64,000 bases of DNA from Mycolicibacterium mageritense (GCF_010727475.1 NZ_AP022567.1:4092001-4156000), one strand, 5' to 3'. Positions 35,242-44,943 are shown, counted from the first letter of the stretch. Numbers and translations are program-made. Notes: a model not told the origin generated them from the letters alone.

Positions 35242-35267
35242 CAGGCCTCCTCTTTCGAGGAGGCCTG
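35242..35267 (+). terminator. Terminator hairpin after tRNA-Tyr
   Basis: Perfect 11-bp stem (arm CAGGCCTCCTC) with loop TTTC, starting 8 bp after the tRNA. No U-tract. Confidence 0.75.
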
Positions 35268-35405
35268 AGTGCTTTCGGGGGCGCATCAGCCACGAAACAA
35301 ATCTGTCAGGTTCCGACACATTCCACCTTCGGTTGGGCGCGATGTCACACCGCGTGAGCCGTGCGATAACCTGCTCCGAGCGTGTTGGCCAGTTGGGGGA
35401 TTGAC

Positions 35406-35681
35406 ATGGCAAACGATCTTGAAGTGGACGCGAGCGGCTTACGGCTTGCCGCTGCCGGCAGTGACGAGCTGGCCGCGGGTTTCGCTGCCGGCTCGGACGA
35501 CGCCCTGTCCGGCAGCCGCCGAAGTAGTGCGGGCATCTCTGCACTGGATGTGGCGATCAACGCAGTGCGCGGTCACCAGTCCGTTCGGATTTCGGGGCAA
35601 GCGGGCGACATGTTGGTGGGCGCGGGGCGCTATGACGAAACGGACGGTGACGCGGCACGAGCCGTCACCGTGACCGTGTGA
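35406..35681 (+). CDS. ESX-type small secreted protein (EspC/WXG-like, 91 aa)
   Basis: A 91-aa helical protein (LEVDASGLRLAAAGSDELAAGF) of the EspC/DUF2580-like group, probably a type VII secretion partner. No signal peptide. Its last codons overlap the GTG start of the next gene, so the two are translated together and probably act as a heterodimer. Upstream of cutinase and downstream of the tRNA. Confidence 0.7.
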   Translation: MANDLEVDASGLRLAAAGSDELAAGFAAGSDDALSGSRRSSAGISALDVAINAVRGHQSVRISGQAGDMLVGAGRYDETDGDAARAVTVTV

Positions 35682-36238
35682 ATGCAACCACCCCCAGTTC
35701 ACCTGGGGGTCTGCCCACCCGCTCGGAGATCGAGAGCTGGGACACCTCAGACCTGGACAACGCGGCCACGCGATGGCGAGTGCTGGCCGCAGGGTCGGAG
35801 GAACTCTTCGCGCAGCACCGGCACAACATCACGGCGGCCGGTGGCACGGCCTGGACCGGTGACGCGAGGGACGCCGCGATCGATCGCGTCACCGCGGACA
35901 TGGGTGTGGTCCGCAATCAGGGCGACATCCAGCGCGAGGCCGCCAACATCGCCGAGGACGGCAGCCGCGACATCCAGGCCGCCAAGCGCGACGTGCTCAA
36001 TGCGATCGCCGACGCGGAAGCCGATGGGTTCCGCGTCGGTGAAGACCTCTCGGTGACCGACACCCGGCGCGCGGACCTCTCGACGATGGCTAAACGGCAC
36101 ACTGCCCGACAGGAACATGCCGAGGACATCCGCTGGAACGCCGAACGCCTGCTTCAAGCCGACGCCTACCTCGGTGAGCGTCTGCAAGCCAAGGCAGACG
36201 AGTTGGCGAGTGTCCGCTTCGCGGAAGACGGGACGTAG
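35678..36238 (+). CDS. ESX-associated helical protein, possibly N-terminal remnant of a larger toxin (186 aa)
   Basis: A 186-aa protein, helical throughout (SEIESWDTSDLDNAATRWRVLAAG, AWTGDARDAAIDRVTAD), matching the N-terminal delivery region seen in longer mycobacterial type VII effector proteins. GTG start overlaps the partner stop. It ends at FAEDGT shortly after the helical domain, so either it is a short family member or the effector domain is lost. No recognisable toxin domain follows in the next 200 bp. Confidence 0.65.
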   Translation: MNATTPSSPGGLPTRSEIESWDTSDLDNAATRWRVLAAGSEELFAQHRHNITAAGGTAWTGDARDAAIDRVTADMGVVRNQGDIQREAANIAEDGSRDIQAAKRDVLNAIADAEADGFRVGEDLSVTDTRRADLSTMAKRHTARQEHAEDIRWNAERLLQADAYLGERLQAKADELASVRFAEDGT

Positions 36239-36441
36239 CCGGCCACAGCGTCAGCGGCTGACCCACGCCGCCAGTGTCCCGGCAAAGCCGCCCGCCCGGC
36301 ATCCGCATCGGCATCGTGTCATTTGGCGCACGGCCGTCGATCATGGCGAATTCGCAACGTCCAGGAATTGCGTTGTTGAGGGTTTTCTCTGGAACTTGTG
36401 GAATCTCTATGCCTCTATATTCTCGCCGCGCGCGTAAGGAA

Positions 36442-37347
36442 ATGCTGTGTCAGCATGAGTCGGTGCGTAAATCTGGTCTCGCCGGTTTGATCGCCGTCGC
36501 GGCAGCGGCAACGTCCGTGGTGCACAGCTCGGCCATCCCGGCCGCGCAGGCCGCCCCATGCCCGGACGCCGAGGTGATATTCGCCCGTGGCACCACCGAA
36601 CTGCCGGGCGTCGGTCCCACCGGCGATGCGTTCGTCGAATCGCTGCGTTCGCAGATCAGCCCGAAATCGCTGAACGTGTACGCCGTCGATTACCCCGCCA
36701 CCACCGATTTCCCGACCGCCGTGCAAGGAATTGCCGACGCACGCGCTCGCATTGTTTCCACGGCCACGAATTGTCCGCAGACCAAAATGGTGCTCGGCGG
36801 ATTCTCGCAGGGCGCGGCGGTCATGGGCTTCGTCACCGCCAGCGTCGTCCCCGACGGAGTTTCGCCCGCGGATGTGCCTGCGCCCATGCCGCCGGAGATC
36901 GCCGACCACGTGGTGGCCGTGGCGCTGTTCGGCAAGCCGTCGACGCGGTTCATGAAGGTGCTCAACGATCCGCCGGTCGTGGTGGGCCCCGACTACGTCA
37001 CCAAGTCCGTCGATCTGTGTGTCGACAACGACCTGGTGTGCGATCCGGCGGGCCGCAGTTTCGCGGCGCACAACACGTATTCGGAGGCCGGCCTCGTCAC
37101 CCAGGGCGCGACATTCGTCGCGCAGAAACTGCAGGCCAGCTGGGCCACGGACGCTGCCCGCGCCGCCACACCGGGAGCGCCGACCCCGTCGCCGACCCCC
37201 ACTCCGGCGCCGCTGTCCAGGCCGGTCGCCGTGGTGCAGCCGCCGGCCGAGCATGTGGGTTCACCGGCGCCGGTGCTGCCCGGGCCTGCGCCGCTTCCGG
37301 CTCCCGTCGCCCCCGCTGCGCCCCAGCCGGTCGCCCCGCTCGCCTGA
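36442..37347 (+). CDS. Secreted cutinase-like serine esterase with proline-rich tail
   Basis: A 301-aa secreted alpha/beta-hydrolase of the cutinase (Culp) family. Signal peptide ends at AQA before APCPDAEVIFARGT. Catalytic Ser is in GGFSQGAAV, Asp in NDLVCD and His in FAAHNTY; disulfide cysteines flank them. About 65 residues of Pro/Ala-rich sequence follow the domain. Start uncertain: ATG 36442 is used; ATG 36409 and GTG 36463 are alternatives. Acts outside the cell on esters or lipids. Confidence 0.87.
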   Translation: MLCQHESVRKSGLAGLIAVAAAATSVVHSSAIPAAQAAPCPDAEVIFARGTTELPGVGPTGDAFVESLRSQISPKSLNVYAVDYPATTDFPTAVQGIADARARIVSTATNCPQTKMVLGGFSQGAAVMGFVTASVVPDGVSPADVPAPMPPEIADHVVAVALFGKPSTRFMKVLNDPPVVVGPDYVTKSVDLCVDNDLVCDPAGRSFAAHNTYSEAGLVTQGATFVAQKLQASWATDAARAATPGAPTPSPTPTPAPLSRPVAVVQPPAEHVGSPAPVLPGPAPLPAPVAPAAPQPVAPLA

Positions 37348-37371
37348 CGCCGCCCGCGTCTCAACCGACGA

Positions 37372-39204
37372 TCAGGGGCTGACCGGAACCGTCGTCACCG
37401 GCGAGTCACCCGAACCCGATCCTGATCCCGAGCCACCGCTCGAGCTGCCACCGCTCGACGACTCGTAGCCGCCTGACGACGAACTCCCGCCCGACGGCAC
37501 CTGCGGATACAGCGGCGCCGCCGGAGCCTCAGACACCGGCTCGTGGGCCGGCGCGGTGTAGACGGGCGCCGGTGCGGTGTAGGACGGCTCCTGCTGTTTC
37601 GGCGGCTCAGCGGGAATCACCGGCTCGGCCGAATGCGACGTCGGCACCGTCGTTGTGGTCGGCGGCACCGTCGTCGTCGGCACCGTCGTCGTGGTTGGCG
37701 GTGTCGTGGTCGTCGGCGGGGTTGTTGTCGTCGTCGGCGGTGTGGTCGTGGTCGTCGGAGGCGTCGTCGTGGTGATCGGTGGCGTGGTGGTGGTCGTGGG
37801 TGGCGTTGTCGGTGTCACCCACGGCGGTGTCCACGGCGGCGAGACGATGACCGGCGGAATCGGGATCGGAATGGGCACCGGTACGGGCGCAGGGATCGGC
37901 GCAGGCGGAACTTCGGGCGCGGGTGCCGGCACGGCAGGAGCAGGCGCGGCAGGCGGTGCCTGATTGACGGGTGGGGCCTGATTGACCGGTCGGTCGCCCG
38001 TGCCCGAGCGCACGTTCGGTGCTGCCGGTGCTGCGGGTGCCGCGGGCGGCGGTGTCAGCACCGAGACCGGCAGTGCGACCGGATCGGGCTCGTGCGGAAC
38101 CGGGGGCAGGTAGCGGCCCGGCACGGTGTCCGACTGGGTGGCCGTCGCCGGCTGGGCGCTCACGTCAGCCGTCGGCCGGACCGTGATCGCGACTGTGACA
38201 GCCAGCGTCGCGAAGCTGATCACCAGGAACATCACCGCGCTGCCCATGAGCAGCATGCGTGGTGCGGGCGGGGCGATGGCTGTGGTGTAGGGGGCCTCGT
38301 CGTCCTGCTCGGGCACGAACTCGCCCAGCGGCTCGACCGGCATCTCGTCGACCCACGGTTCGGCGTCGGTTTCCTGCGAGTACGCGAGGTCCGGTCCGAC
38401 TGCGCCCTCGGTGGCCGCAGTGCCCGCGGGAGCCATCTGCGTGGCGTCGGCTGAGGGAGCCATTTGCGTGGCGTCGGCCGCGGCGGGAGCCATCTGGGTC
38501 GCCTCGGCCGCCGGTGCCATCTGGGTGGCGTCGGCCGCCGCGGGTGCCATCTGGGTCGCCGCACCGGCCGGTGTGAAACCGGAATCGTCGGCGGTCTGCG
38601 CCGCACCGCGCGCGATCGCGTAGCCCGCGTCCGGCGGCACTTCGACCGATGCTGTCGAACGCAGTTCCGCGGCAACGGAATCAAGGTCGAGCCGTTGACC
38701 GACGAGCATCACCCGCAGGGGAGCGTCGGCTGCGGGCACCTGCTGCAGGACCGAAGCGCACGCCACTGCCGCTCCGGCGGCTCCGATCGGCACCGACGCC
38801 AGCGTCGACGTGGCTTCGTCGTCTTCGCCGACCACCGTCAGCGACACCGTGTCGTCATCGGCCAGCAACAGCGCCGCGTCCGCGCCGGCACTGCGCGCCA
38901 GCGCTGCGGCGGCCTCGGCCTCGGCCACCACCTCGACGTTCTGCACGCCCGCTCGCGTGACGGTCTGCCGCAGGGTGTCGGCGGTCGAAAGGTCGGGCAG
39001 GCACAGGCGCGTCGCGGCGACCCGGTTGCCCGATTCGGTCACCTCGCGATAGGTGCCGACGATGGTGTCGGCCAGTTCGGTCAGCCCGTCGTCGGACAGG
39101 TCGAGGGCGTACTGGTCCAGCACTTGACCGCCACTCGAAGGCGACCCGATCATCGCCAGTCGCGCCACCCGTCCGGTGACCGCCACCCCGAGGACTACGT
39201 CCAC
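37372..39204 (-). CDS. DUF7159-type membrane protein with ATQMAP repeats and Thr/Pro-rich tail
   Basis: A 610-aa mycobacterial protein. Residues 1-190 form a cytoplasmic ATPase-like-fold domain (VDVVLGVAVTGRVARLAMIG). Then come five ATQMAP repeats (about residues 205-260), one membrane segment (LMGSAVMFLVISFATLAVTVA, near residue 325) and an outer tail rich in Pro, Thr and Ser with TTTTTPP repeats ending in glycine-serine tracts. GTG start follows AGGAGAGGAACC. Function unknown; the shape suggests a cell-wall spanning protein. Confidence 0.78.
   Translation of the reverse strand: MDVVLGVAVTGRVARLAMIGSPSSGGQVLDQYALDLSDDGLTELADTIVGTYREVTESGNRVAATRLCLPDLSTADTLRQTVTRAGVQNVEVVAEAEAAAALARSAGADAALLLADDDTVSLTVVGEDDEATSTLASVPIGAAGAAVACASVLQQVPAADAPLRVMLVGQRLDLDSVAAELRSTASVEVPPDAGYAIARGAAQTADDSGFTPAGAATQMAPAAADATQMAPAAEATQMAPAAADATQMAPSADATQMAPAGTAATEGAVGPDLAYSQETDAEPWVDEMPVEPLGEFVPEQDDEAPYTTAIAPPAPRMLLMGSAVMFLVISFATLAVTVAITVRPTADVSAQPATATQSDTVPGRYLPPVPHEPDPVALPVSVLTPPPAAPAAPAAPNVRSGTGDRPVNQAPPVNQAPPAAPAPAVPAPAPEVPPAPIPAPVPVPIPIPIPPVIVSPPWTPPWVTPTTPPTTTTTPPITTTTPPTTTTTPPTTTTTPPTTTTPPTTTTVPTTTVPPTTTTVPTSHSAEPVIPAEPPKQQEPSYTAPAPVYTAPAHEPVSEAPAAPLYPQVPSGGSSSSGGYESSSGGSSSGGSGSGSGSGDSPVTTVPVSP
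37643..37816. repeat. Coding repeat, Thr/Pro tract (TTTTTPP units)
   Basis: Low-complexity repeat of GTCGTCGTCGG-like units in the membrane-protein gene; encodes about eight tandem Thr-rich blocks. Confidence 0.8.
38432..38560. repeat. Coding repeat, five ATQMAP units
   Basis: Five near-identical units (CCATCTGGGTCGCC-like on the plus strand) of 24-30 bp encoding ATQMAP plus Ala/Asp spacers, the sort of repeat that changes copy number between strains. Confidence 0.8.
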
Positions 39205-39444
39205 GGTTCCTCTCCTTGTCTCACGCATGTTTTCCGCGTCGTGACGGCTCTCGTCCGGCGCGCTTCAATTGCCTCCCCGACGCACCGAGCGCTGCGTGTT
39301 TTCGACGCTTCCAAGCTACCGCACAGCTTTGTCGCGCCTCGGTGATCGAGAGCACCTGCGGTGTGCGCTGCTTGTGCGTGGGGGCAAAAGTGAGCACGCT
39401 GGTTGAATCGCCTTGCGACGGCACTCATAGAAGGGAATCGGTAC

Positions 39445-41106
39445 GTGAGCGACCAGCGTTACGACGCGCCCGCCACCGTGCAGGTGGCGACGACGGCTGC
39501 GCCAGTGGTGGCGCGGTCCCCGCGCGTCGGCTATGTGCCCACCCGCACCAATCGGGTGCGCGACGGGCTTGCGGTCGCGCTCCTGCTCCTGGCGCTGCTG
39601 GTGCCGTGGAACATCGAATTCGGGGTCGGGGTGCCGGCCAGTGACGGGTCGATGTTCGGTGCGCTGGGGGTTGTGACCTTGCTGGCCGTGGCGGCCGCGC
39701 TCGCGCCGCACCTCGGCCCGTTCCGGCTCGCCGCGCCGTCTCCCGATGTCCGGCGCACCAGCCGGGTGCGGCTCGTGTTGAGCGTCGCCTACCTGGTGGT
39801 CGTGATCGTCTTCGTGGGCTATCACGTGGTGCAGACGGTCCGCAACGGTGGGACCGGCGCGGTGCCACCAGGCGTCGGGCCGGGCATGCTGCTGGGCGTC
39901 GCGGGCGCATTGCTGGCCGCGCAGCCGCCCCTCACGTCGATCACGATCGAAGACAACAAGTTTCGCCGCTGGTACGCGGTGGCGCGAGTGATCGGGTTCC
40001 TCTCGATCGCACTGGCCACGCTGTCGGTGGCGTTCAACCTGTACTGGCGGCTGCGGTATCTCTTCGTGACGCAGGTGGACTTCGGCGGTCACGACATCGC
40101 CGTCATCGTCAGCACCCTGCTCTACGGCGCCGAGGCGATGATCGCGCTCGTCATCGCGTCGCGCTGGCTCACCGAGAGGACCGCCGCGGCCCGGCTGGCC
40201 ACCACCGCGATCGGTATCTCGGGGGCGATCGCCGCCACGCTGGTGTGGATCGCAGGCATCGGCCGCGACATCGATGCGTTCCACGGCATCGCGCAGAACA
40301 CCTCGACCGCCGCTGTGGGCTACGAGGGCTATCTCGCGTGGGCCGCGGCCGCCGCGATCGTCGCACCGACGACGCTGTACGCCGTATTCCTCATCAAACC
40401 GCCGACCATCGGGGCGTATCGCGGTGCCGCGCAGAAATGCTTGACGCTCATCGCGTTCTGGGCCTTCGCGGCGGCCGCGCTGCGTGTCGTCGACTACCTG
40501 ATCGCCCTGTCGCTCGACCTGCCGCGGGCGCTGTACGACAGCGTCGCGATGGCGGTGTTCAGCTTCGCCACGGGTTACATCGCACGGTGGCTGCACCGCC
40601 AACTCGGCAAAGGCGTGACGTCGGTGACCGTGACCGCGGCGTTCAGTGCGGTGTTGTTCGTGTTCACGGTCGCCGATTTGGCCATCGGCGTGGCGCTGGC
40701 GCCCCGCTACGCCGCACCGGCGCCCGCCGCGATCTACGGCAACAACCTGGCCCAGCAGATCACCAGCACCTTCGACGTCGTCGTGGGTGTGCTGAGCCTC
40801 GTCGTGCTGGCCGTCATGCTGTTCACCGGCCCGCTGGCGGGCTATCTGGTGCGCAGGGACACCCGCGCCAACCCGGCGCCCCCGGCGCCGCCTGCGGCCA
40901 CCGAGGAGATCTCCGCGCCGCCGACCATCGTGCGCCAGCCGCAAGCCGCTGCCGTACCGAGAATCGTTCGGCTCAAAGAGGATTCGACCCGGGTGTTGGC
41001 CGCCCCGCCGACCACTGAGCTTCAGACGCCGACGACGACTCTGCGGATCCAGCGTCGCCCGTCACAGCCGCCGTCGACACCTGAGACCCCGCCCGCGGAG
41101 CGTTAA
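39445..41106 (+). CDS. Polytopic mycobacterial membrane protein (DUF7937-like)
   Basis: A 553-aa protein with about 11-12 membrane segments from residue 45 to 470 and a proline-rich cytoplasmic tail (PPAPPAATEEISAPP). No catalytic motif seen. GTG start follows AAGGGA. It is divergent from the DUF7159-type protein and 63 bp before the MoxR gene; function not known. Confidence 0.78.
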   Translation: MSDQRYDAPATVQVATTAAPVVARSPRVGYVPTRTNRVRDGLAVALLLLALLVPWNIEFGVGVPASDGSMFGALGVVTLLAVAAALAPHLGPFRLAAPSPDVRRTSRVRLVLSVAYLVVVIVFVGYHVVQTVRNGGTGAVPPGVGPGMLLGVAGALLAAQPPLTSITIEDNKFRRWYAVARVIGFLSIALATLSVAFNLYWRLRYLFVTQVDFGGHDIAVIVSTLLYGAEAMIALVIASRWLTERTAAARLATTAIGISGAIAATLVWIAGIGRDIDAFHGIAQNTSTAAVGYEGYLAWAAAAAIVAPTTLYAVFLIKPPTIGAYRGAAQKCLTLIAFWAFAAAALRVVDYLIALSLDLPRALYDSVAMAVFSFATGYIARWLHRQLGKGVTSVTVTAAFSAVLFVFTVADLAIGVALAPRYAAPAPAAIYGNNLAQQITSTFDVVVGVLSLVVLAVMLFTGPLAGYLVRRDTRANPAPPAPPAATEEISAPPTIVRQPQAAAVPRIVRLKEDSTRVLAAPPTTELQTPTTTLRIQRRPSQPPSTPETPPAER

Positions 41107-41169
41107 TCGCTTGCAGGCCCGGCCCGTTGCGGGCAAAGTGTCATCGACACTTCGGGGGAGATCGAGTTA

Positions 41170-42234
41170 GTGGAATCGTCGTTCACTGTGACGCCGGCGC
41201 AGCTGCCGGAGATATTGCTGCATGTCGCGGTGGTGCGGCCGGTGTTCCTGTGGGGTGCGCCGGGCATCGGCAAGTCGAGTCTCGTGCAGAAGTTCGCCGA
41301 GTCGTTGGGCTTGGAGTGCGTCACGATGATCGGCACCCAGTTGGCTCCCGAGGATCTGATCGGGGTGCCGCAGATCGTCGACGGCCGGTCCCGGTTCTGC
41401 CCACCGGAATCCATTGCGCGGGATGAGCCTTACTGCCTGTTCCTCGACGAACTCAACGCCGCGAGTGCCGATGTGCAGAAGGCGTTCTACTCGTTGATCC
41501 TGGACCGCCGGATCGGTAATTACGAACTGCCGGATGGCAGCATCGTCATCGGTGCGGGCAACCGCGCGGCCGACAACGCGCTCGCGCGACCGATGGCCAG
41601 CGCGTTGGCCAACCGGCTCGTGCACGTGCACTTGAGGGCCAGCACCACCGATTGGCTGCAGTGGGCCGTACAGTCGGCGATCCACCCGTGGGTCATCGAC
41701 TATCTGACCGAGCGGCCGGACCACCTGTGGTCGGCGGCTCCCAAGATCGAGGCCCCGTTCTCCACGCCCCGCTCCTGGCACATGCTGTCCGATGCGCTGC
41801 ACTCGTGGGGCCCGGACATCGCGCCGGAAGTGCTGCAGGTACTGGCCCACGGCACCTTGACGGCCAATCACGCAGGCAATTTCTGCGGGTGGGCCAAGAT
41901 CGTGCGCAATCAGTACGGCATCGAGGCGATCCTCAAGGGCGACGCGGGCTGGCCGCGGCGCCCCGAAGACCGAGACCTGTTGTACTACCTCGCCGATGCG
42001 CTGCGGGCTCGGCTGGTCAAGGAGCTGCCCGCCAGTCGAGACCACGGTTCGGCGGCTGCGCAGCAATTGGCGTTCAAGGCAAAAGGACTCATCGTCGAGC
42101 TGGCCGAGCTCTCGCTCGAGATCGCTCAGGCGGTCCTGGCGGCCGGTGATGATGCCGACCGTGGTGACCTGCCGCCGTGGTTCCTGGTCGAGGTGGCCCG
42201 CGACGTGCCACGCTTGGCCCAAGCCCGCCAATGA
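41170..42234 (+). CDS. MoxR-type AAA+ ATPase
   Basis: A 354-aa AAA+ ATPase with Walker A WGAPGIGKSS near residue 30, Walker B LFLDELNAA near residue 91 and sensor-1 IGAGN near residue 121. MoxR ATPases act as chaperones for partner proteins with VWA domains, and the next gene encodes one. GTG start follows GGGGGAG. Stop and next start overlap (ATGA), so the pair is coupled. Confidence 0.9.
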   Translation: MESSFTVTPAQLPEILLHVAVVRPVFLWGAPGIGKSSLVQKFAESLGLECVTMIGTQLAPEDLIGVPQIVDGRSRFCPPESIARDEPYCLFLDELNAASADVQKAFYSLILDRRIGNYELPDGSIVIGAGNRAADNALARPMASALANRLVHVHLRASTTDWLQWAVQSAIHPWVIDYLTERPDHLWSAAPKIEAPFSTPRSWHMLSDALHSWGPDIAPEVLQVLAHGTLTANHAGNFCGWAKIVRNQYGIEAILKGDAGWPRRPEDRDLLYYLADALRARLVKELPASRDHGSAAAQQLAFKAKGLIVELAELSLEIAQAVLAAGDDADRGDLPPWFLVEVARDVPRLAQARQ

Positions 42235-44012
42235 GTCGCAAGGCGAAAAAGCCGCACCCGCCGAGCAACCTCGACATCGCAGGTCAGGTGCTGCGGGCAC
42301 ATCCGGCGTTCCGCAGGCTCATGCGGGAACCGACCGCGGCCGGGCCGAACACCCTGCAGTTGTCGTCGACCGACTTCGCCGTGGTGAGCGCATCCGGGTT
42401 GCTGTACGTCAACACCGAGCGGCGGCTGGAGCCCGCCGAATGGCAGTGGGTGCTGGCCCACGCTCTGCTGCATCTCGGTCTCGGGCACGCCCACTGCGCT
42501 ACTGAGCGTCAGCCTCCGCTTCCGGACGCCGTGACCGTCGCAGTCGCCTGCGTCGAAGTCAACCGGTTCCTCGAAGGGTTGGACATCGGTCGTCCGCCGA
42601 TGTTGCTGCCCGAGATGCCACGTGACGACCGGGGCGTGCTGGAACGGCGGTGGCGTCGCGACGGCGTGCCCGACGAGTTTCGCGGGATCGGCACGACTGC
42701 CGTGGGTTCCGACTTCCGGCACACGCAGTGCACGCACCACCATGGGCACCATCCCGGTTGGGAACACGTCTTCGCCGCAGGCCTGGCCGACGCGGTGACG
42801 CACGCCGTGGACGTCGCGGGCGGCGCCGACGCTGAGTCCGGGCTGCGCCGACAGGTGTGGGACCGCGCACTGAGCTGGTTCGTCTCGTCGTACCCGTTGC
42901 TCGGGGGCATCGCGTCGGGCATGCGGATCGTGGCCGACAGCGCTGTGGCGCGCAGCGCGGAGATCAGCGTCGCCGCAGTCGATCCGGGGCTGGGGGAGAT
43001 CTACATCAACCCGCACGTTGCACTCGACGAGGACGAATGGCGGTTCGTGCTGGCTCACGAGATGCTGCACGCCGCGCTGCGGCACACCGACCGCATCGGC
43101 CGCCGTGACCCCTACCTGTTCAACGTCGCCTGCGACTACGTGATCAACGGGTGGTTGATCGAGATGCAGGTAGGGGCGATGCCGGCCGGAGCGTTGCACG
43201 ACGCCGCACTGGCCGGGCTCACTGCGGAGGAGGTCTACGACCGCATTGTCACCGACCTGCGCCGGTTACGCCGCCTGGCCACCATGGGCGGCAAGGGCAA
43301 ACCCGACATGCTGCCGCACTCGCTGCCCGGACGGATCAACGACGGCACCGGCCTCGACGAGTTCTATCGCCGCGCCCTGCTGACCGGATTCGATTACCAG
43401 ACCGGCCTGGGCCGGGGGTTGCTGCCCGCCGGGCTGGTCGAGGAGATCAAGGCGCTGCTGCAACCTCCACTGCCGTGGGACGCCAAGCTCGCGCAGTGGT
43501 TCGAGGAGTTCGTTCCCGCAGCCCAGCCAATTCACAGTTATGCCAGGCCATCTCGACGCCAGACCGCCAGCCCCGACATCCCCCGGCCCGGCCGGTATCT
43601 GCCCGGTGAGCTCGCGGCACGTGCCACGTTCGGCGTCGTGCTCGACACTTCCGCATCGATGGACCGCCGTCTGCTCGGAAAAGCGCTCGGCGCCATCGCC
43701 TCCTACGCGGCGAGCCGCGATGTCGTCGCCGCCAGAGTCGTCTACTGTGACGCCGCACCTTACGACGCCGGTTACCTGTCACCCGATGATCTCGCCGGGC
43801 GCGTGCGGTTGTCCGGGCGCGGCGGCACGGTGCTGCAGCCCGCAATCACGCTGCTGGAGAACGCAGAAGACTTCCCGGCGGCCGCGCCGGTGCTCGTCAT
43901 CACCGATGGTTGGTGTGACCCGCTGCGCATCCGCAGGGAGCATGCATACCTCGTTCCCCAAGGTGCCCAGCTGCCGTTCCAGCCGCGTGGCCCGGTGTTC
44001 GTGTTCAAGTAG
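42231..44012 (+). CDS. Metallopeptidase-like plus VWA protein (DUF2201 type), MoxR partner
   Basis: A 593-aa protein. Residues 68-90 carry a zincin-like motif without the glutamate (H77-ALL-H81, His86). A His-rich run is at 167-174. A complete second motif follows: H276-E277-M-L-H280 with His285. The C-terminal VWA domain has a MIDAS in LDTSASMD (Asp472, Ser474, Ser476). The family is the VWA partner of MoxR ATPases. Proteolysis is suggested by the second motif only; substrate unknown. Confidence 0.85.
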   Translation: MSRKAKKPHPPSNLDIAGQVLRAHPAFRRLMREPTAAGPNTLQLSSTDFAVVSASGLLYVNTERRLEPAEWQWVLAHALLHLGLGHAHCATERQPPLPDAVTVAVACVEVNRFLEGLDIGRPPMLLPEMPRDDRGVLERRWRRDGVPDEFRGIGTTAVGSDFRHTQCTHHHGHHPGWEHVFAAGLADAVTHAVDVAGGADAESGLRRQVWDRALSWFVSSYPLLGGIASGMRIVADSAVARSAEISVAAVDPGLGEIYINPHVALDEDEWRFVLAHEMLHAALRHTDRIGRRDPYLFNVACDYVINGWLIEMQVGAMPAGALHDAALAGLTAEEVYDRIVTDLRRLRRLATMGGKGKPDMLPHSLPGRINDGTGLDEFYRRALLTGFDYQTGLGRGLLPAGLVEEIKALLQPPLPWDAKLAQWFEEFVPAAQPIHSYARPSRRQTASPDIPRPGRYLPGELAARATFGVVLDTSASMDRRLLGKALGAIASYAASRDVVAARVVYCDAAPYDAGYLSPDDLAGRVRLSGRGGTVLQPAITLLENAEDFPAAAPVLVITDGWCDPLRIRREHAYLVPQGAQLPFQPRGPVFVFK

Positions 44013-44898
44013 GCCGCGCCGTGATCAGGTAGGCACTGCCAAGGATCAGGACACACCCCGTCACCTGCAACGCCGACGGGATCTGGCCGAGGACCACCGC
44101 GGCCAGCACGAGCGCGGCGACCGGTGTCAACAACAGCAGCGCCGAGCCGACTTCCACTCGGAGCAACGGGCTGCCCAGCGCGACGAGCAACCAGCCCAAT
44201 ACCTGCCCGCAGATCGCCGTCAGCACAAGCCATCCCGCCGGACCCCAGCCGGGTGCGAGCGTGACGCCACCCCACAGCGCGCCGCCGAGCACGGCCGCGC
44301 CCGCGGCGGACACCATGATGGTGACGTACGACTGGACCGGCGGCCGGTCCGGCCCGCCGCGTCGGAGCAGGAACAGGAACACCGAATAGCACAGTGCCGC
44401 CAACGCCGAATGCACGGTTCCGGCGACGGGTGCCGTCCCGGTCACCCCGGTCTCGAAGACGCCGCCGGTGAGCACCGTGCCGAGCACCACTACCGGCAAC
44501 AGTGAAACGAACCGAGCGCTCAGCGGCTCGCGGTCGATCACCCGCGCGAGCAGCGGCACCATCACCACCTGCGTGTTTACCAGCACGGCGGACAGCCCGA
44601 CACCCACCTCGTAGATCGCCTGGGTCCACAACAGCGCGTCGGCCGCGAACAGCACTCCGGCGCCTGCCGCCCACCCGTGTTGACGAGCGGTCGGTGCGCC
44701 GCGGCGGCGTCGTTCGGCCAGCGCGAGCGGAACCAGCAAGGGCAGGGCGAACACACACCGGAAGAACGATGCCGTGCCAGGCGACGTGGCCGACAACGCC
44801 ACGAACAATCCCGACGTCGACACCCCGAGCGCGCCCACCGCTGTGGCCGTGACAGGTCGGTCCGCCAGCGCGGACAATCCTCGGCTGACGTGGGCCAT
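44005..44898 (-). CDS. EamA family transporter
   Basis: A 297-aa drug/metabolite transporter with ten membrane segments in two EamA repeats. Probably exports an amino acid or metabolite. Start ATG (MAHVSRG) gives the usual family length. It overlaps the VWA gene by 8 bp tail to tail and is not obviously linked in function to its neighbours. Confidence 0.85.
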   Translation of the reverse strand: MAHVSRGLSALADRPVTATAVGALGVSTSGLFVALSATSPGTASFFRCVFALPLLVPLALAERRRRGAPTARQHGWAAGAGVLFAADALLWTQAIYEVGVGLSAVLVNTQVVMVPLLARVIDREPLSARFVSLLPVVVLGTVLTGGVFETGVTGTAPVAGTVHSALAALCYSVFLFLLRRGGPDRPPVQSYVTIMVSAAGAAVLGGALWGGVTLAPGWGPAGWLVLTAICGQVLGWLLVALGSPLLRVEVGSALLLLTPVAALVLAAVVLGQIPSALQVTGCVLILGSAYLITARPT

Positions 44899-44943
44899 CA
44901 CCGCCCGATCGTAGGAACCAGGCGGCGGGCCTCGCATCGAATT

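Noticed and set aside
35152..35405. Integration site at the tRNA-Tyr gene
   Set aside because: No partial copy of the tRNA 3' end and no integrase found downstream.
37643..37816. CRISPR-like array
   Set aside because: Short irregular coding repeats without spacers; no Cas gene in the window.
37655..37963. Plus-strand Val/Gly repeat protein
   Set aside because: It is the antisense of the Thr/Pro-rich tail of the DUF7159-type protein.
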